Shown here: positions 49,360-57,637 of the stretch, one piece after another | Position numbering within the stretch: the stretch's first letter is position 1 | Layout: each line of letters opens with the position of its first letter | Origin: Streptomyces sp. NBC_01197 | GTDB lineage: Bacteria > Actinomycetota > Actinomycetes > Streptomycetales > Streptomycetaceae | Assembly: GCF_036010505.1 (NCBI RefSeq) | Contig: NZ_CP108569.1 | Location: forward strand, 5,261,001-5,325,000 | Length of the DNA: 64,000 bases | Reading direction: 5' to 3' | Notes under the pieces: model-generated | What the model saw: only the letters and a program-made list of their open reading frames with translations | Databases searched by the model: none | What the model was told of the DNA's origin: nothing | Made by a program: the position numbers and the translations under genes

Positions 49360-50265
49360 CTACCGGCCGTCCCGCGCCCAGGGCCGCAGCTTCTCCGGAT
49401 TGCGGACCGCCCAGATCCGGGTGATACGGCCGTCGGCGACATCGAACGAGGCTACGGTCATGACGACCCCGGCACGCTGAGCCACCAGGCCCGGCACACC
49501 GTTGACCGAACGCTCCAGGAGTTCCAGGCCCGGAGCCCTGTCGGCGATGGCGACCATGTACTGGGCTATGCGCGCGCCGCCTTCGACCGGGTGCAGGACG
49601 GCACCGACCATGCCACCGCCGTCGGCCGTCATCACGGCGGCCGGGTCGAGGAGGTCGATGAGGGCTGGGATGTCCTTCGCCTCCCAGGCCTCTTTGACCC
49701 GTCGCACCGCGTCGGCCTGCCCGGACGTTGTGACCGGAGTGCGCGCGACGCCCAACCGGCGCCGGGCGGATGCCGCCAGCTGTTTGCAGGCCGCAGGGGT
49801 CCGCCCGAGGACGCCGGCGATCTCGGCGAACGGGTAACGGAAGACGTCGTGCAGGACGAACGCCACGCGCTCGGCGGGTGTCATCGACTCCAGGACGACG
49901 AGGAAGGCCATGGTCACCGACTCGTCCAGGACCATCTGGTCGGCGGGGTCTGCGGGGTCGGTGCCGGGCCTGTGGCCCCGCTCGGCGCGGTCGGGCAGCG
50001 GATCGGGCAGCCACGCGCCGACGTACCGTTCACGGCGGGCCCGCGCCGAGCCGAGCACGTCCAGGCAGATGCGGCCGGTCACCGTGGTCAGCCAGGCGCC
50101 AGGGGACGCGATCTCCTCCTGCCGGCTCGGCGGCTGCGCGTACCAGCGCGCGTAGGCCTCCTGCACGGCGTCCTCGGACTCGGCCAGTGAACCGAGCAAC
50201 CGGTAGGCGATGTTGAGCAGTTGGCGCCGTTCACCGGCTATCTCATGGGTGCTCGCCCCCGCCAT
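49360..50265 (-). CDS. ECF41-type sigma factor with SnoaL-like C-terminal domain
   Basis: A 301-residue sigma factor. Regions 2 and 4 are clear (RRQLLNIAYRLLGSLAESEDAVQEAYARW; MTPAERVAFVLHDVFRYPFAEIAGVLGRTPAACKQLAASARRRL). The extra C-terminal domain carries the group marks WLPDP (WLPEP in consensus), TADGGGMVG and VNGVPGLVAQRAG, diagnostic of ECF41, where this NTF2/SnoaL-like domain replaces an anti-sigma factor and controls activity. The usual ECF41 partner, a DsbA-, carboxymuconolactone- or oxidoreductase-type gene, is absent; a small membrane protein is divergent. ATG at 50265. Confidence 0.9.
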   Translation of the reverse strand: MAGASTHEIAGERRQLLNIAYRLLGSLAESEDAVQEAYARWYAQPPSRQEEIASPGAWLTTVTGRICLDVLGSARARRERYVGAWLPDPLPDRAERGHRPGTDPADPADQMVLDESVTMAFLVVLESMTPAERVAFVLHDVFRYPFAEIAGVLGRTPAACKQLAASARRRLGVARTPVTTSGQADAVRRVKEAWEAKDIPALIDLLDPAAVMTADGGGMVGAVLHPVEGGARIAQYMVAIADRAPGLELLERSVNGVPGLVAQRAGVVMTVASFDVADGRITRIWAVRNPEKLRPWARDGR

Positions 50266-50372
50266 CCCCAGACCCCCGACCGCTCCTCGCCTTACCTTTC
50301 GCAGGCCCGTGTCGTCGGGCTGGTGAGACCTTATCGATCCACTGCCCCCGGGCAGAAGAGGAGGACCGTGAC

Positions 50373-50735
50373 ATGGCCACCCAGGTGACGGCACAACGCA
50401 GTTCCTCGTTTGTGCAGATCGCGATCGCGCTGCAGACGCTGACCATCTTCCTTCAAGCGGTCACCGCCGGACTGCTGCTGACCTCGTCCTACGGAGAGAC
50501 GCTGCACAGTGTCGGAGCCCGCGTGATGTACGGGGCGTCGATGCTGTACGTGCTCGCGGCGGTGCTGGCGTGGAAGCCGGGTGGCGGCTCGTCCCGGCCT
50601 GTCTGGCACGCGTCCGGCTTCCTTGTCCTCGCCTCGGTCCAGGTCGTGCTCGGCATCGCGCATGTGCCGTCGGTCCATCTCCCCCTGGGTGTCCTGATGT
50701 TCGGGTTGAGCGTGCTGGCGCTGGCGCGGCGCTGA
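50373..50735 (+). CDS. Small four-segment membrane protein
   Basis: A 120-residue protein with four predicted membrane helices (FVQIAIALQTLTIFLQAVTAGLLL; VMYGASMLYVLAAVLAW; ASGFLVLASVQVVLGIA; LPLGVLMFGLSVLALA) and little else. Function unknown. It is divergent from the ECF41 gene with a 107-bp gap and a clear AGGAGGA box before its ATG, so it is a candidate target or partner of that sigma factor; this is inferred only from position. Confidence 0.75.
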   Translation: MATQVTAQRSSSFVQIAIALQTLTIFLQAVTAGLLLTSSYGETLHSVGARVMYGASMLYVLAAVLAWKPGGGSSRPVWHASGFLVLASVQVVLGIAHVPSVHLPLGVLMFGLSVLALARR

Positions 50736-50858
50736 AGTCCGAGACAGGGGGCGCGGTCCGCAATCGGACCTGCCCTCCGACCAGCGGCCGGAAATCGGCC
50801 GGGGCGGCGGCGGTCCTCCCCCCGCCCGGACTGCGGCGAGTTCGGCCCCTCGCCGGGC

Positions 50859-52172
50859 TCAGAGCGCGGGCTCCGCCTCCGGCCGGAGCGTCCGGGTGGT
50901 GGCCGGAGGCCCGGTCGGCAGATCGCAGGCGCGGCGGATCGGGGAGAACCAGAGGAGCGATGCGGCAACGGGCAGCCCGGTGATGGTGATCCACAGTGCG
51001 GTGCGGGTCCCCAGCGCCTCGCCGAGCGCGCCGCCGAGGACCGCTCCGAGGGGGATGGTGCCGTAGTTGAGGAACGCGGCCGAAGCGGAGATCCGGCCCA
51101 GCATCTCCTTGGGGCAGTACTGCTGACGGAAGGTCGAGGAGATGATGTTCGCCGCGATCACGCCGATGGATACCGACGTGTAGCCGATCACGAAGAGCAC
51201 CAGGCCGAACCCCGGAGTCGTCAGCGGGATCAGGAACGCGAGCGAGGGCACGGCCAGCTCGAAGAAGATCAGGGCGCGGGCGCTGCCGATCCGGGCGGCG
51301 ACCCGGCGGGCGGCGAAGGCGCCGATGATGCCGCCGATGCCGCCCCCGGTCATCAGGGCACCGATGGTCCCCGATGAGAGATCGACCTCGCGGACCAAGA
51401 ATACCACCAGAATGGACTGGTACGCCATCAGCGCCAGATTGGACGCGCCACCGGAAGTGGCCAGAGCGCGCAGATACGGGTCGCCGAAGGTCAGCCGCAG
51501 TCCGGTACGGATCTCCCGGCCGAGCGCTCCCCGCGAACGCGTGACCTCCGGGCCGCGCGGCTCACGGTGCTTGATGCGCAGGACGCAGAGGAAGGACACC
51601 GCGAACGTCGCCGCGTTCACGAACAGCCCGTTCGCCGCGCCGACCGCCTGTACCAGGAAGCCGCCCGAGCCGAACCCGGCGAGCTGGGCCGCCGACTCGC
51701 TGCCGTGCAGCTTGGAGTTGCCCTCGGCCTGTTCCCCGGAGGCGACGAGGTGGGGGAGCAGGGCGGTGTACGCGGTCTGGAAGAAGACGGTCGCCGTGCC
51801 GGCCAGTACCGCCGTGGTCAGCAGATAGCCGATCGACAGCAGCCCCAGCCAGGCGGCGACAGGTATCCCGGCGAAGAGCAGCAGTGCGGCGGCGTCGGCG
51901 GTGAGCATGACCGGGCGGCGCGGCAGCCGGTCGACCCAGGCGCCGGCGGGGAGGCCGATGAGCAGCCAGGGCAGCCAGGTCGCGGCGGTGAGCAGGCCCA
52001 CCTGAAGAGTGGAAGCGTGCAGCAGTGTGACCGCGACCAGGGGCAGAGCGACGGAGGTGACCGAGGCGCCGTACTTCCCGGTGGTCGAGCCCGTCCAGAG
52101 GAGGCGGAAGTCGCGGTTGCGCAGCAGGAGGCTGCGGGGGGTGGAGCGCACTGGCGTACCCGAAGTCGGCAT
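50859..52172 (-). CDS. MFS transporter, MFS_3 (enterobactin-exporter-like) type
   Basis: A 437-residue exporter with about twelve membrane segments, beginning LLLRNRDFRLLWTGSTTGKYGASVTSVALPLVAV and containing LLIGLPAGAWVDRLPRRPVM and FFQTAYTALLPHLV, typical of the MFS_3 branch. Substrate unknown. A promoter and two palindromes lie directly upstream; the predicted start point is at or next to the ATG, so the mRNA is probably leaderless. Confidence 0.86.
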   Translation of the reverse strand: MPTSGTPVRSTPRSLLLRNRDFRLLWTGSTTGKYGASVTSVALPLVAVTLLHASTLQVGLLTAATWLPWLLIGLPAGAWVDRLPRRPVMLTADAAALLLFAGIPVAAWLGLLSIGYLLTTAVLAGTATVFFQTAYTALLPHLVASGEQAEGNSKLHGSESAAQLAGFGSGGFLVQAVGAANGLFVNAATFAVSFLCVLRIKHREPRGPEVTRSRGALGREIRTGLRLTFGDPYLRALATSGGASNLALMAYQSILVVFLVREVDLSSGTIGALMTGGGIGGIIGAFAARRVAARIGSARALIFFELAVPSLAFLIPLTTPGFGLVLFVIGYTSVSIGVIAANIISSTFRQQYCPKEMLGRISASAAFLNYGTIPLGAVLGGALGEALGTRTALWITITGLPVAASLLWFSPIRRACDLPTGPPATTRTLRPEAEPAL

Positions 52173-52179
52173 GCGTATG

Positions 52180-52207
52180 AAGATAGCTTGCAGAGGACTC
52201 TCTGCAA
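52180..52207 (-). promoter_or_regulatory. Promoter of the MFS gene
   Basis: On the minus strand TTGCAG (52207-52202) and TATCTT (52185-52180) are 16 bp apart. The -10 box ends seven bases before the ATG, which predicts a leaderless transcript. Confidence 0.6.
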
Positions 52208-52233
52208 AGGAGATTGCAGAGAGTCCTCTGTAG
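52188..52233. promoter_or_regulatory. Double palindromic operator upstream of the MFS gene
   Basis: Two 20-bp palindromes: TTGCAGAG-GACT-CTCTGCAA (52188-52207, perfect) and TTGCAGAG-AGTC-CTCTGTAG (52214-52233, two mismatches), together also forming one large inverted repeat. The first covers the -35 box and spacer of the MFS promoter. The shape suits a TetR-, PadR- or MarR-like dimer, but no such gene is adjacent. Confidence 0.75.
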
Positions 52234-52406
52234 TATTTCCGAGGTCGGCGTCAGCTCCCGCCCTGGGGCCCTCCGATGGGTCGGGTCCGCGAGGCCGGTG
52301 GCCCCGCGGTTGGCTCCGCGGCTGACCCCCGGTCGACCCCGGGTTCGGCCCGGTGGTGTGGCGCGGGTCACGGGAACTCCTCGGTCCGGCCGGAGAGGTA
52401 GGTGGT

Positions 52407-53108
52407 GTGAGACGTGATGAACAGGGAGACCGGGAGCGCATGCGCGCACGGATCAGGGCGGGCGACCACGAGGCGTTCGCCACGCTCTACGAGGAACACG
52501 CGCGGGGGATCTACAACCACGCCTACCGGCTGTCGGGTGACTGGTCGACGGCCGAGGAGGTGTTGTCCGAGACCTTCCTGGCGGCCTGGCGTACCCGTCA
52601 CGCCGTCGAGCCGGAGGGCGACTCGCTGCGGCCGTGGCTGCTCGGGATCGCCACCAACAAGGCACGCAACGCCAATCGCGGTATCGGTCGGCGCCTGGCC
52701 TTCCTGGCCCGCCGCCCGGCCCCGGAACCGGTGGCGGACATCGCGGATGCCACGGCCGGGCGCGTCGACGATGTACGGCGGCTCGCCGCGGTCAGGCAGG
52801 CGCTGGGCGGGCTACGCCACCGGGAACGCGAGGTGCTGGCCCTCTGCGTCTGGGCCGGGCTGGACTACGCCGAGGCCGCCGAGGCCCTGGGCGTCCCGGT
52901 GGGCACCGTGCGGTCGCGACTGTCCCGAGCCCGTGACCGGCTGCGCCGGCTCACCGACGAGGAACTCGGCCGGACGCCGGACAGTCCCGAGCGGGAAGCA
53001 CGACCCGGAAAAGTGGCCCGGTCCGGAAGGGAACCCGGACCCGGCCGAGGAGAGGTAGAGAGCAGGGCCGCGTTCGTGGCCCTGCCCATCCAGGAGGAAG
53101 CCCGATGA
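52407..53108 (+). CDS. RNA polymerase ECF sigma factor
   Basis: A 233-residue ECF sigma factor with region 2 (FATLYEEHARGIYNHAYRLSGDWSTAEEVLSETFLAAWRTR) and region 4 (REREVLALCVWAGLDYAEAAEALGVPVGTVRSRLSRARDRL), followed by a hydrophilic tail. The GTG at 52407 has GGAGAGG eight bases before it; an ATG at 52440 is an alternative. Its stop overlaps the start of the CU044_5270-type gene (ATGA), the usual pairing for this sigma group. Confidence 0.9.
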   Translation: MRRDEQGDRERMRARIRAGDHEAFATLYEEHARGIYNHAYRLSGDWSTAEEVLSETFLAAWRTRHAVEPEGDSLRPWLLGIATNKARNANRGIGRRLAFLARRPAPEPVADIADATAGRVDDVRRLAAVRQALGGLRHREREVLALCVWAGLDYAEAAEALGVPVGTVRSRLSRARDRLRRLTDEELGRTPDSPEREARPGKVARSGREPGPGRGEVESRAAFVALPIQEEAR

Positions 53109-54211
53109 ACGACCGTACCTCCGGCCCCGAGCGGGCCGAACGCGAGGAACTGGCCCGGCTCTTGCCGGCCCCGGCCGAACGGGACCTGCCCCCTGGCCGT
53201 CATCTCCACCACAAGGACACCCTGATGCGTCTCATCGACCAGGACGGCGACCGCGCCACCGCACGCCCCCGCCCCCGTCTCCTGCGCCCCGCCGTTCTGC
53301 TGCCCGCCGCCGGACTGGCTTTGGGCGGGGTGCTGCTGACCACGCTCGCCGCCACCGGCCAGGGCAGCGCTCCGGCACCGTCCGCCGCGGGCCGCAGCTC
53401 CCAGGCCACGGCCCCGCGTGGCGTGGCCGTGCTGCTCGACCAGATCGCCTCGGTCGCCGCGAAGAAAGGCGAACAGAAGGTCACCGACGACCAGTTCGTG
53501 TACGTCAAGACACTGCAGACCGAGGGCGAGGGCAAGCTCGGCGGTCCGGTGAAGCTGACCAAGCCCCGCGAGCGTGAGGTCTGGATGTCGCAGAAGACAG
53601 GACCGGTGACCCATGTCGGCCTGATCCACCAGGACGGCTCGTACTTCCCGATCGAGGTCGGCGTTCCGGACGGCGAGCGCGCCGTGGGCTACCCGGCAGG
53701 CCTCAACCGACCGACGTACAAGTGGCTGGCCTCGCTGCCCACCGACCCCGACGCCCTGCTCCGGAGGCTCACCACCGAGATCACCCGGGACCAGGACCGG
53801 CGCGACACCCCCGCCAAGGACCGGGACCAGGCCCAGGACACCTTCGACGCCATCGGTGCGCTGCTGGAGGAGACGGTGATGCCGCCGAAGACCGCGGCCG
53901 CCCTCTACAAGGCCGCGGCGAAGATCCCCGGTGTGATGGTGGACTCCGACGCGGTGGACGCGGCCGGCCGGCACGGGATCGGTGTGGCCCGCGACAACAC
54001 CCGCTCCGGTGACCGCACCACCTGGATCTTCAACTCGACCACCCTCCAGTACCTGGGCGAACGGACCTACCTCATCAGGGACACCTCCATGGGCAAGAAG
54101 GGGACCCTGACCAACAAGTCGGCGGTCCTGAAGCGCGCGGTCGTCAACGCCCTCCGCGAGGAGCCGTCGACCGAGAAGCAGTCGACCGAGAAGGAGTCGA
54201 CCACGGCCTGA
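53105..54211 (+). CDS. CU044_5270 family membrane protein (probable anti-sigma-like partner)
   Basis: A 368-residue protein with a cytoplasmic N-terminus of about 55 residues, one membrane segment (LLRPAVLLPAAGLALGGVLLTTLA) and a large outer domain (VAVLLDQIASVAAKK..., VTDDQFVYVKTLQTEG, GLNRPTYKWLASLPTDPDALL, GVMVDSDAVDAAGRHGIGVAR). This layout, always next to an ECF sigma gene, suggests a membrane-bound regulator of the sigma factor, though anti-sigma activity is inferred. The end has a small STEKQSTEKESTTA repeat. Confidence 0.8.
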   Translation: MNDRTSGPERAEREELARLLPAPAERDLPPGRHLHHKDTLMRLIDQDGDRATARPRPRLLRPAVLLPAAGLALGGVLLTTLAATGQGSAPAPSAAGRSSQATAPRGVAVLLDQIASVAAKKGEQKVTDDQFVYVKTLQTEGEGKLGGPVKLTKPREREVWMSQKTGPVTHVGLIHQDGSYFPIEVGVPDGERAVGYPAGLNRPTYKWLASLPTDPDALLRRLTTEITRDQDRRDTPAKDRDQAQDTFDAIGALLEETVMPPKTAAALYKAAAKIPGVMVDSDAVDAAGRHGIGVARDNTRSGDRTTWIFNSTTLQYLGERTYLIRDTSMGKKGTLTNKSAVLKRAVVNALREEPSTEKQSTEKESTTA

Positions 54212-54225
54212 GCCCGACAGGGAGC

Positions 54226-54253
54226 TGCCGGGGCGTGGCTACGCGTCCCGGCA
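54226..54253 (+). terminator. Probable terminator after the ECF operon
   Basis: TGCCGGG (54226-54232) pairs with CCCGGCA (54247-54253), and the stem continues inwards with a few mismatches. It lies 14 bp after the stop codon. The rest of the gap to 54448 holds nothing I can assign. Confidence 0.5.
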
Positions 54254-54448
54254 CCGGTCCCTCTCGCCCTCCCGGGCAGTAGCGGTACCGCCGCCCGACC
54301 TCGGGCGAACCGCGACTGGGCGGAGGGTCCCCCGCTGACGATCACGCTCCGGACCAGCCCGCGAGCCGCGATCCCGCCCCACGCCAGCCTCGTGATCTGC
54401 GGCTCCAGGGTGGACGTAGCCCAGTGGGAGTGATCCAGACGATTCGGC

Positions 54449-55030
54449 CTAGCTCCTGCCCTCGTGACGGGCGAACGACTGGATCTGGATGCTGATCGGC
54501 AGTGATCCGGGTGCGGACGCTTCGCCTTCCGCCGGGTAGTACTTGTCGACCACGGCCATCAGCTCGTCGTTCAGTTCCCGCAGCCGTGCCGGGGTCAGCC
54601 GCAGATCGTCCCAGTTGGCGATGGTGCCCGCGCTCTCCCACTCGGCCGGCCACTCCTGCGCGGCATACGCGGACGCCCGCTGGAAGTAGAGCTGGATGAG
54701 TTCCTGGACATACGCGTCGGCCGTGACGCGGGCCGAGGGATCCTCCTTGCTCAACTGCGCGGTGTGCAGCACCTGGTGGTCCTCCACCGCCCGCCACCAG
54801 CGCTCCCGCTTGGTGCCGCGCTCGACATCCTCCTCGATGAAGCGGTTCTCGGCGAGCTGCCGCAGATGCCAGCTGACCGTGCCGGTGCTCTCGCCGAACT
54901 CCTCGGCCAGCGTGGTGGACGTCGCCGGCCCGTCGCGGCGCAGCGACTCCATGATGCGCACCCGCAGCGGGTGCGCGAGGGCGCGCAGGCTTCGGGCGTC
55001 GATCGTCCGTACGGGCTTGTGGCTGGCCAT
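54449..55030 (-). CDS. ArsR-type winged-helix regulator
   Basis: A 193-residue regulator with an N-terminal ArsR-like winged helix (SLRALAHPLRVRIMESLRRDGPATSTTLAEEFGESTGTVSWHLRQLAENRFIEED) and a helical C-terminal part (ADAYVQELIQLYFQRASAYAAQEWPAEWES, LRELNDELMAVVDKYYPAEGE). There are no metal-binding cysteines, so it is not a classical metal sensor. It follows a small membrane protein gene by 42 bp on the same strand. Such regulators often control a neighbouring transporter; here the MFS gene at 50859 is not adjacent. Confidence 0.83.
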   Translation of the reverse strand: MASHKPVRTIDARSLRALAHPLRVRIMESLRRDGPATSTTLAEEFGESTGTVSWHLRQLAENRFIEEDVERGTKRERWWRAVEDHQVLHTAQLSKEDPSARVTADAYVQELIQLYFQRASAYAAQEWPAEWESAGTIANWDDLRLTPARLRELNDELMAVVDKYYPAEGEASAPGSLPISIQIQSFARHEGRS

Positions 55031-55072
55031 ACCGGCAGCGTATCCGGACCGGGGCGCTCTTCCGCCGAGCCC

Positions 55073-55597
55073 TTACCCGTTCCGCTCGGCCTCCCGTCGC
55101 GCGGCCAGTACCGCACATATCGCTGCCAGCGGAAGCTCCGCACCGACCGCGAGCGCCACGGCGGTGGTCAGCTCGGGCCCGGGCGCCGATGTCGTCACGT
55201 CGAACCAGGCGTCCACCAGCAGGAGCGCCCCGGTGGCGGCGGCTGCGGCCGAGGCGTGCGGGTCCTGTCGCCTGAGGAGAAAGCCCGTCCCGCCGAGTCC
55301 GACCGCGAGGAGGGCGTCGAGGCCGACCCAGGCCGTCGACCAGTTGGAGACCTCCGTGGTGCGGGGAAGCGTCTTGGCGAGGACGAACATCCAGGGGACC
55401 AGGGCCGCACCGCACCCGGTGAGGACGGTCGAGAGCTGAAGGCTGCGCAGAGTGCGGGGCGTCCGGGCGCTTGGGCTGATCCGGGCGGTTGGGCTGATCC
55501 GAGTGGTCAGGCCGATCCGAGTGGGCGGGGTGATCCGTGTGGCCGGGGTAATGCGTGTGGGCCGGCTGATCCGGTTGGGCTGGGTGACGAGGGTCAT
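55073..55597 (-). CDS. Membrane protein with N-terminal hexapeptide repeats
   Basis: A 174-residue protein. Residues of about 6-45 are five or six degenerate hexapeptides built on RIT/RIS-P-x-T (PTRITPATRITPPTRIG...), encoded by 18-bp DNA repeats. Then come three or four membrane segments (LSTVLTGCGAALVPWMFVLA, AWVGLDALLAVGLGGTGFLL, AAATGALLLVDAWFDV, ALAVGAELPLAAICAVLAA). Function unknown; the membrane part is of a kind common in actinobacteria. ATG at 55597 follows AAGGAG. Likely co-transcribed with the ArsR gene. Confidence 0.7.
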   Translation of the reverse strand: MTLVTQPNRISRPTRITPATRITPPTRIGLTTRISPTARISPSARTPRTLRSLQLSTVLTGCGAALVPWMFVLAKTLPRTTEVSNWSTAWVGLDALLAVGLGGTGFLLRRQDPHASAAAAATGALLLVDAWFDVTTSAPGPELTTAVALAVGAELPLAAICAVLAARREAERNG

Positions 55598-55769
55598 GAG
55601 TGCTGGACTCCTTCCAGGGCCCGCCTGATCGGGCACAACAACAAGGTTCGCCGCCGGAGGAGCCGGTGTCAGTAACGCATGGGTCCGTCCTGTGGTGGTG
55701 CCAGTACCACCACAAGTTCGGGCAGCAGTGTGATGGAGCTGCCCGGAGCGGCCCCTCTACGGTGTTCCC

Positions 55770-57002
55770 ATGTCGATGCGCCTGACCTCATGGGCAGCCG
55801 GGCATGCACCCTGGTCGGCCTGGGCCTGGCGCAATACCGCCTTCGCCGCCGCCGGACTGCCGCTCGCGCTGCCCGCCGTACTAGCCGTGGCCACCGTGAT
55901 CGCGGCCCCCGGACATCTGCCGGGTGGACTGGTCGCCCTGCTCGCCCTGTGCCCGACCCTGACCACACTGCAGCGCAGCCGGTTCTGGTCGCTCATCGGG
56001 CTCAACGTTCCCCAAGTCGTCTGGAGAGAGAGGAGGTTCCGATGGAAGGGGCTGGTGGAGCGGCTGGGCTCCGACGCGACCTGGCGGCAGTTCGGTTACC
56101 ACCTGCTGGCCGCTCCACTGGCCGCCGCTGGAGGAGCACTGGTTGTCTGTGCCTGGGTCGCCGGGATGGCCGGTGCGCTGGTCTTCTCCTGGGCGTGGGC
56201 GTTGCCGCTGGACGCGCGGCTGCCCGGCTGGACGGAGCGATACGTCCTGCTCACGGCCGGCGGTGTGCTGCTGCTTCTGCTCACGCCCTGGCTGGCCGCC
56301 GCCGTGACCCGGCTCGATGTGACTGCGGCCGCCGCCCTCCTCGGCCCCAACCGGGCCGAGGAGTTGGAGCGCCGGGTGGAGAACCTGGCCGAGAGCAGAG
56401 CTGGTGTGGTCGACGCCGCCGACGCCGAACGGCGGCGTATCGAGAGGGACTTGCACGACGGAGCGCAGCAGCGGCTCGTCTCGCTCGCGATGAATCTCGG
56501 GATAGCGCGAGCGGCCCTCACCGACCTGCCACCGGAGGCGAGGCAAGTCATCGACGAGGCCCACCGGGAGGCAAAGGAGGCGATCGAGGAGCTCAACAAC
56601 CTGGTGCGAGGTCTGCACCCGGCTGTACTGGACGACCGCGGGCTGGACGCCGCACTCTCCGGGATCGCCGCACGGGCACCCCTGCCCGTCGACCTGACCG
56701 TGGACATCGGGCGCCGGCCGGCGCCGACCGTGGAGGCGGTTGCGTACTTCGTCGTTTCGGAGGCGCTGGCCAACGTCACGAAGCACGCCCAAGCCCGCTG
56801 GGTGGCCATTGAGCTGCGCAGCCGCGGTGACCTGCTCCGGATAACGGTCGTCGACGACGGCCGAGGGGGTGCCGATCCCTCGGGCGGTACGGGTCTGGCC
56901 GGACTGGCGCAACGCGTAGGGTCGGTCGACGGAACGATCCGGATCAACAGCCCCGCCGGGGGCCCGACTGTCATCACTGTGGAGCTGCCGTGCGGGCTGT
57001 GA
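55770..57002 (+). CDS. Two-component sensor histidine kinase (NarL-type partner)
   Basis: A 410-residue kinase with at least four membrane segments in the first 210 residues (FAAAGLPLALPAVLAVATVIAA, LLALCPTLTTLQ, LLAAPLAAAGGALVVCAWVAGMAGALVFSW, VLLTAGGVLLLLLTPWLAAAV), a coiled linker, the HisKA_3 phosphoacceptor in IERDLHDGAQQRLVSL, and the ATPase domain (EALANVTKHAQA, VVDDGRGGADPSGGTGLAGLAQRV). The signal is unknown. It overlaps the response regulator gene by 13 bp. Confidence 0.93.
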   Translation: MSMRLTSWAAGHAPWSAWAWRNTAFAAAGLPLALPAVLAVATVIAAPGHLPGGLVALLALCPTLTTLQRSRFWSLIGLNVPQVVWRERRFRWKGLVERLGSDATWRQFGYHLLAAPLAAAGGALVVCAWVAGMAGALVFSWAWALPLDARLPGWTERYVLLTAGGVLLLLLTPWLAAAVTRLDVTAAAALLGPNRAEELERRVENLAESRAGVVDAADAERRRIERDLHDGAQQRLVSLAMNLGIARAALTDLPPEARQVIDEAHREAKEAIEELNNLVRGLHPAVLDDRGLDAALSGIAARAPLPVDLTVDIGRRPAPTVEAVAYFVVSEALANVTKHAQARWVAIELRSRGDLLRITVVDDGRGGADPSGGTGLAGLAQRVGSVDGTIRINSPAGGPTVITVELPCGL

Positions 57003-57637
57003 TCGCCGAGGACTCGGTCCTGCTGAGGATCGGCCTGGTCAAGGTCCTGGAGATGGCGGGCTTCGAGGTGGCCGCCGAGACGGACGACGCGGATTCGCTG
57101 CTCGCGGCGGTCGAAGAGCATCGGCCCCAACTCGCCCTGGTCGATGTACGGATGCCGCCCGGTTTCAGCGACGAAGGCGTGCGGGCCGCGCTGATGATCC
57201 GGCGGCAGTGGCCCGACACGGCGGTCCTGCTCCTCTCGCAGTATGTCGAGGAGAGGTACGCGGCCGACCTGCTGTCCGCACAGACGGGCGGCATGGGCTA
57301 TCTGCTCAAGCAACGCGTCGCGGACGTCGAGGAGTTCATGGACGCACTCAAGCGTGTCGCGGCAGGCGGGACAGCGCTTGACCCGCAGGTCGTTGCCCAG
57401 CTGCTGCTGCGCCGTCGTGGTGCCGACCCGCTGGACCGGCTGACTCCGCGCGAGCGAGAGGTGCTCGCGCTGATGGCCGAGGGGCGTTCCAACGCGGGCA
57501 TCGCCGAGCAACTCGTGGTGAGCGAGAGCGCCGTCGCCAAACACATCAACAACATCTTCGCCAAGCTCGATCTGGGCCAGGCGGACGGCGATCACCGACG
57601 GGTGCTCGCAGTACTGCGCTTCCTGGACGGCGCATGA
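56990..57637 (+). CDS. LuxR-type response regulator
   Basis: A 215-residue NarL/FixJ-type regulator. The receiver domain shows acidic EDS near the start, the phospho-accepting aspartate in LALVDVRMPPG and the conserved lysine in YLLKQRV; the DNA-binding domain is LTPREREVLALMAEGRSNAGIAEQLVVSESAVAKHINNIFAKL. GTG start inside the kinase end. Its stop overlaps the DUF4097 gene (ATGA), so the three genes form an operon. Confidence 0.94.
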   Translation: MRAVIAEDSVLLRIGLVKVLEMAGFEVAAETDDADSLLAAVEEHRPQLALVDVRMPPGFSDEGVRAALMIRRQWPDTAVLLLSQYVEERYAADLLSAQTGGMGYLLKQRVADVEEFMDALKRVAAGGTALDPQVVAQLLLRRRGADPLDRLTPREREVLALMAEGRSNAGIAEQLVVSESAVAKHINNIFAKLDLGQADGDHRRVLAVLRFLDGA

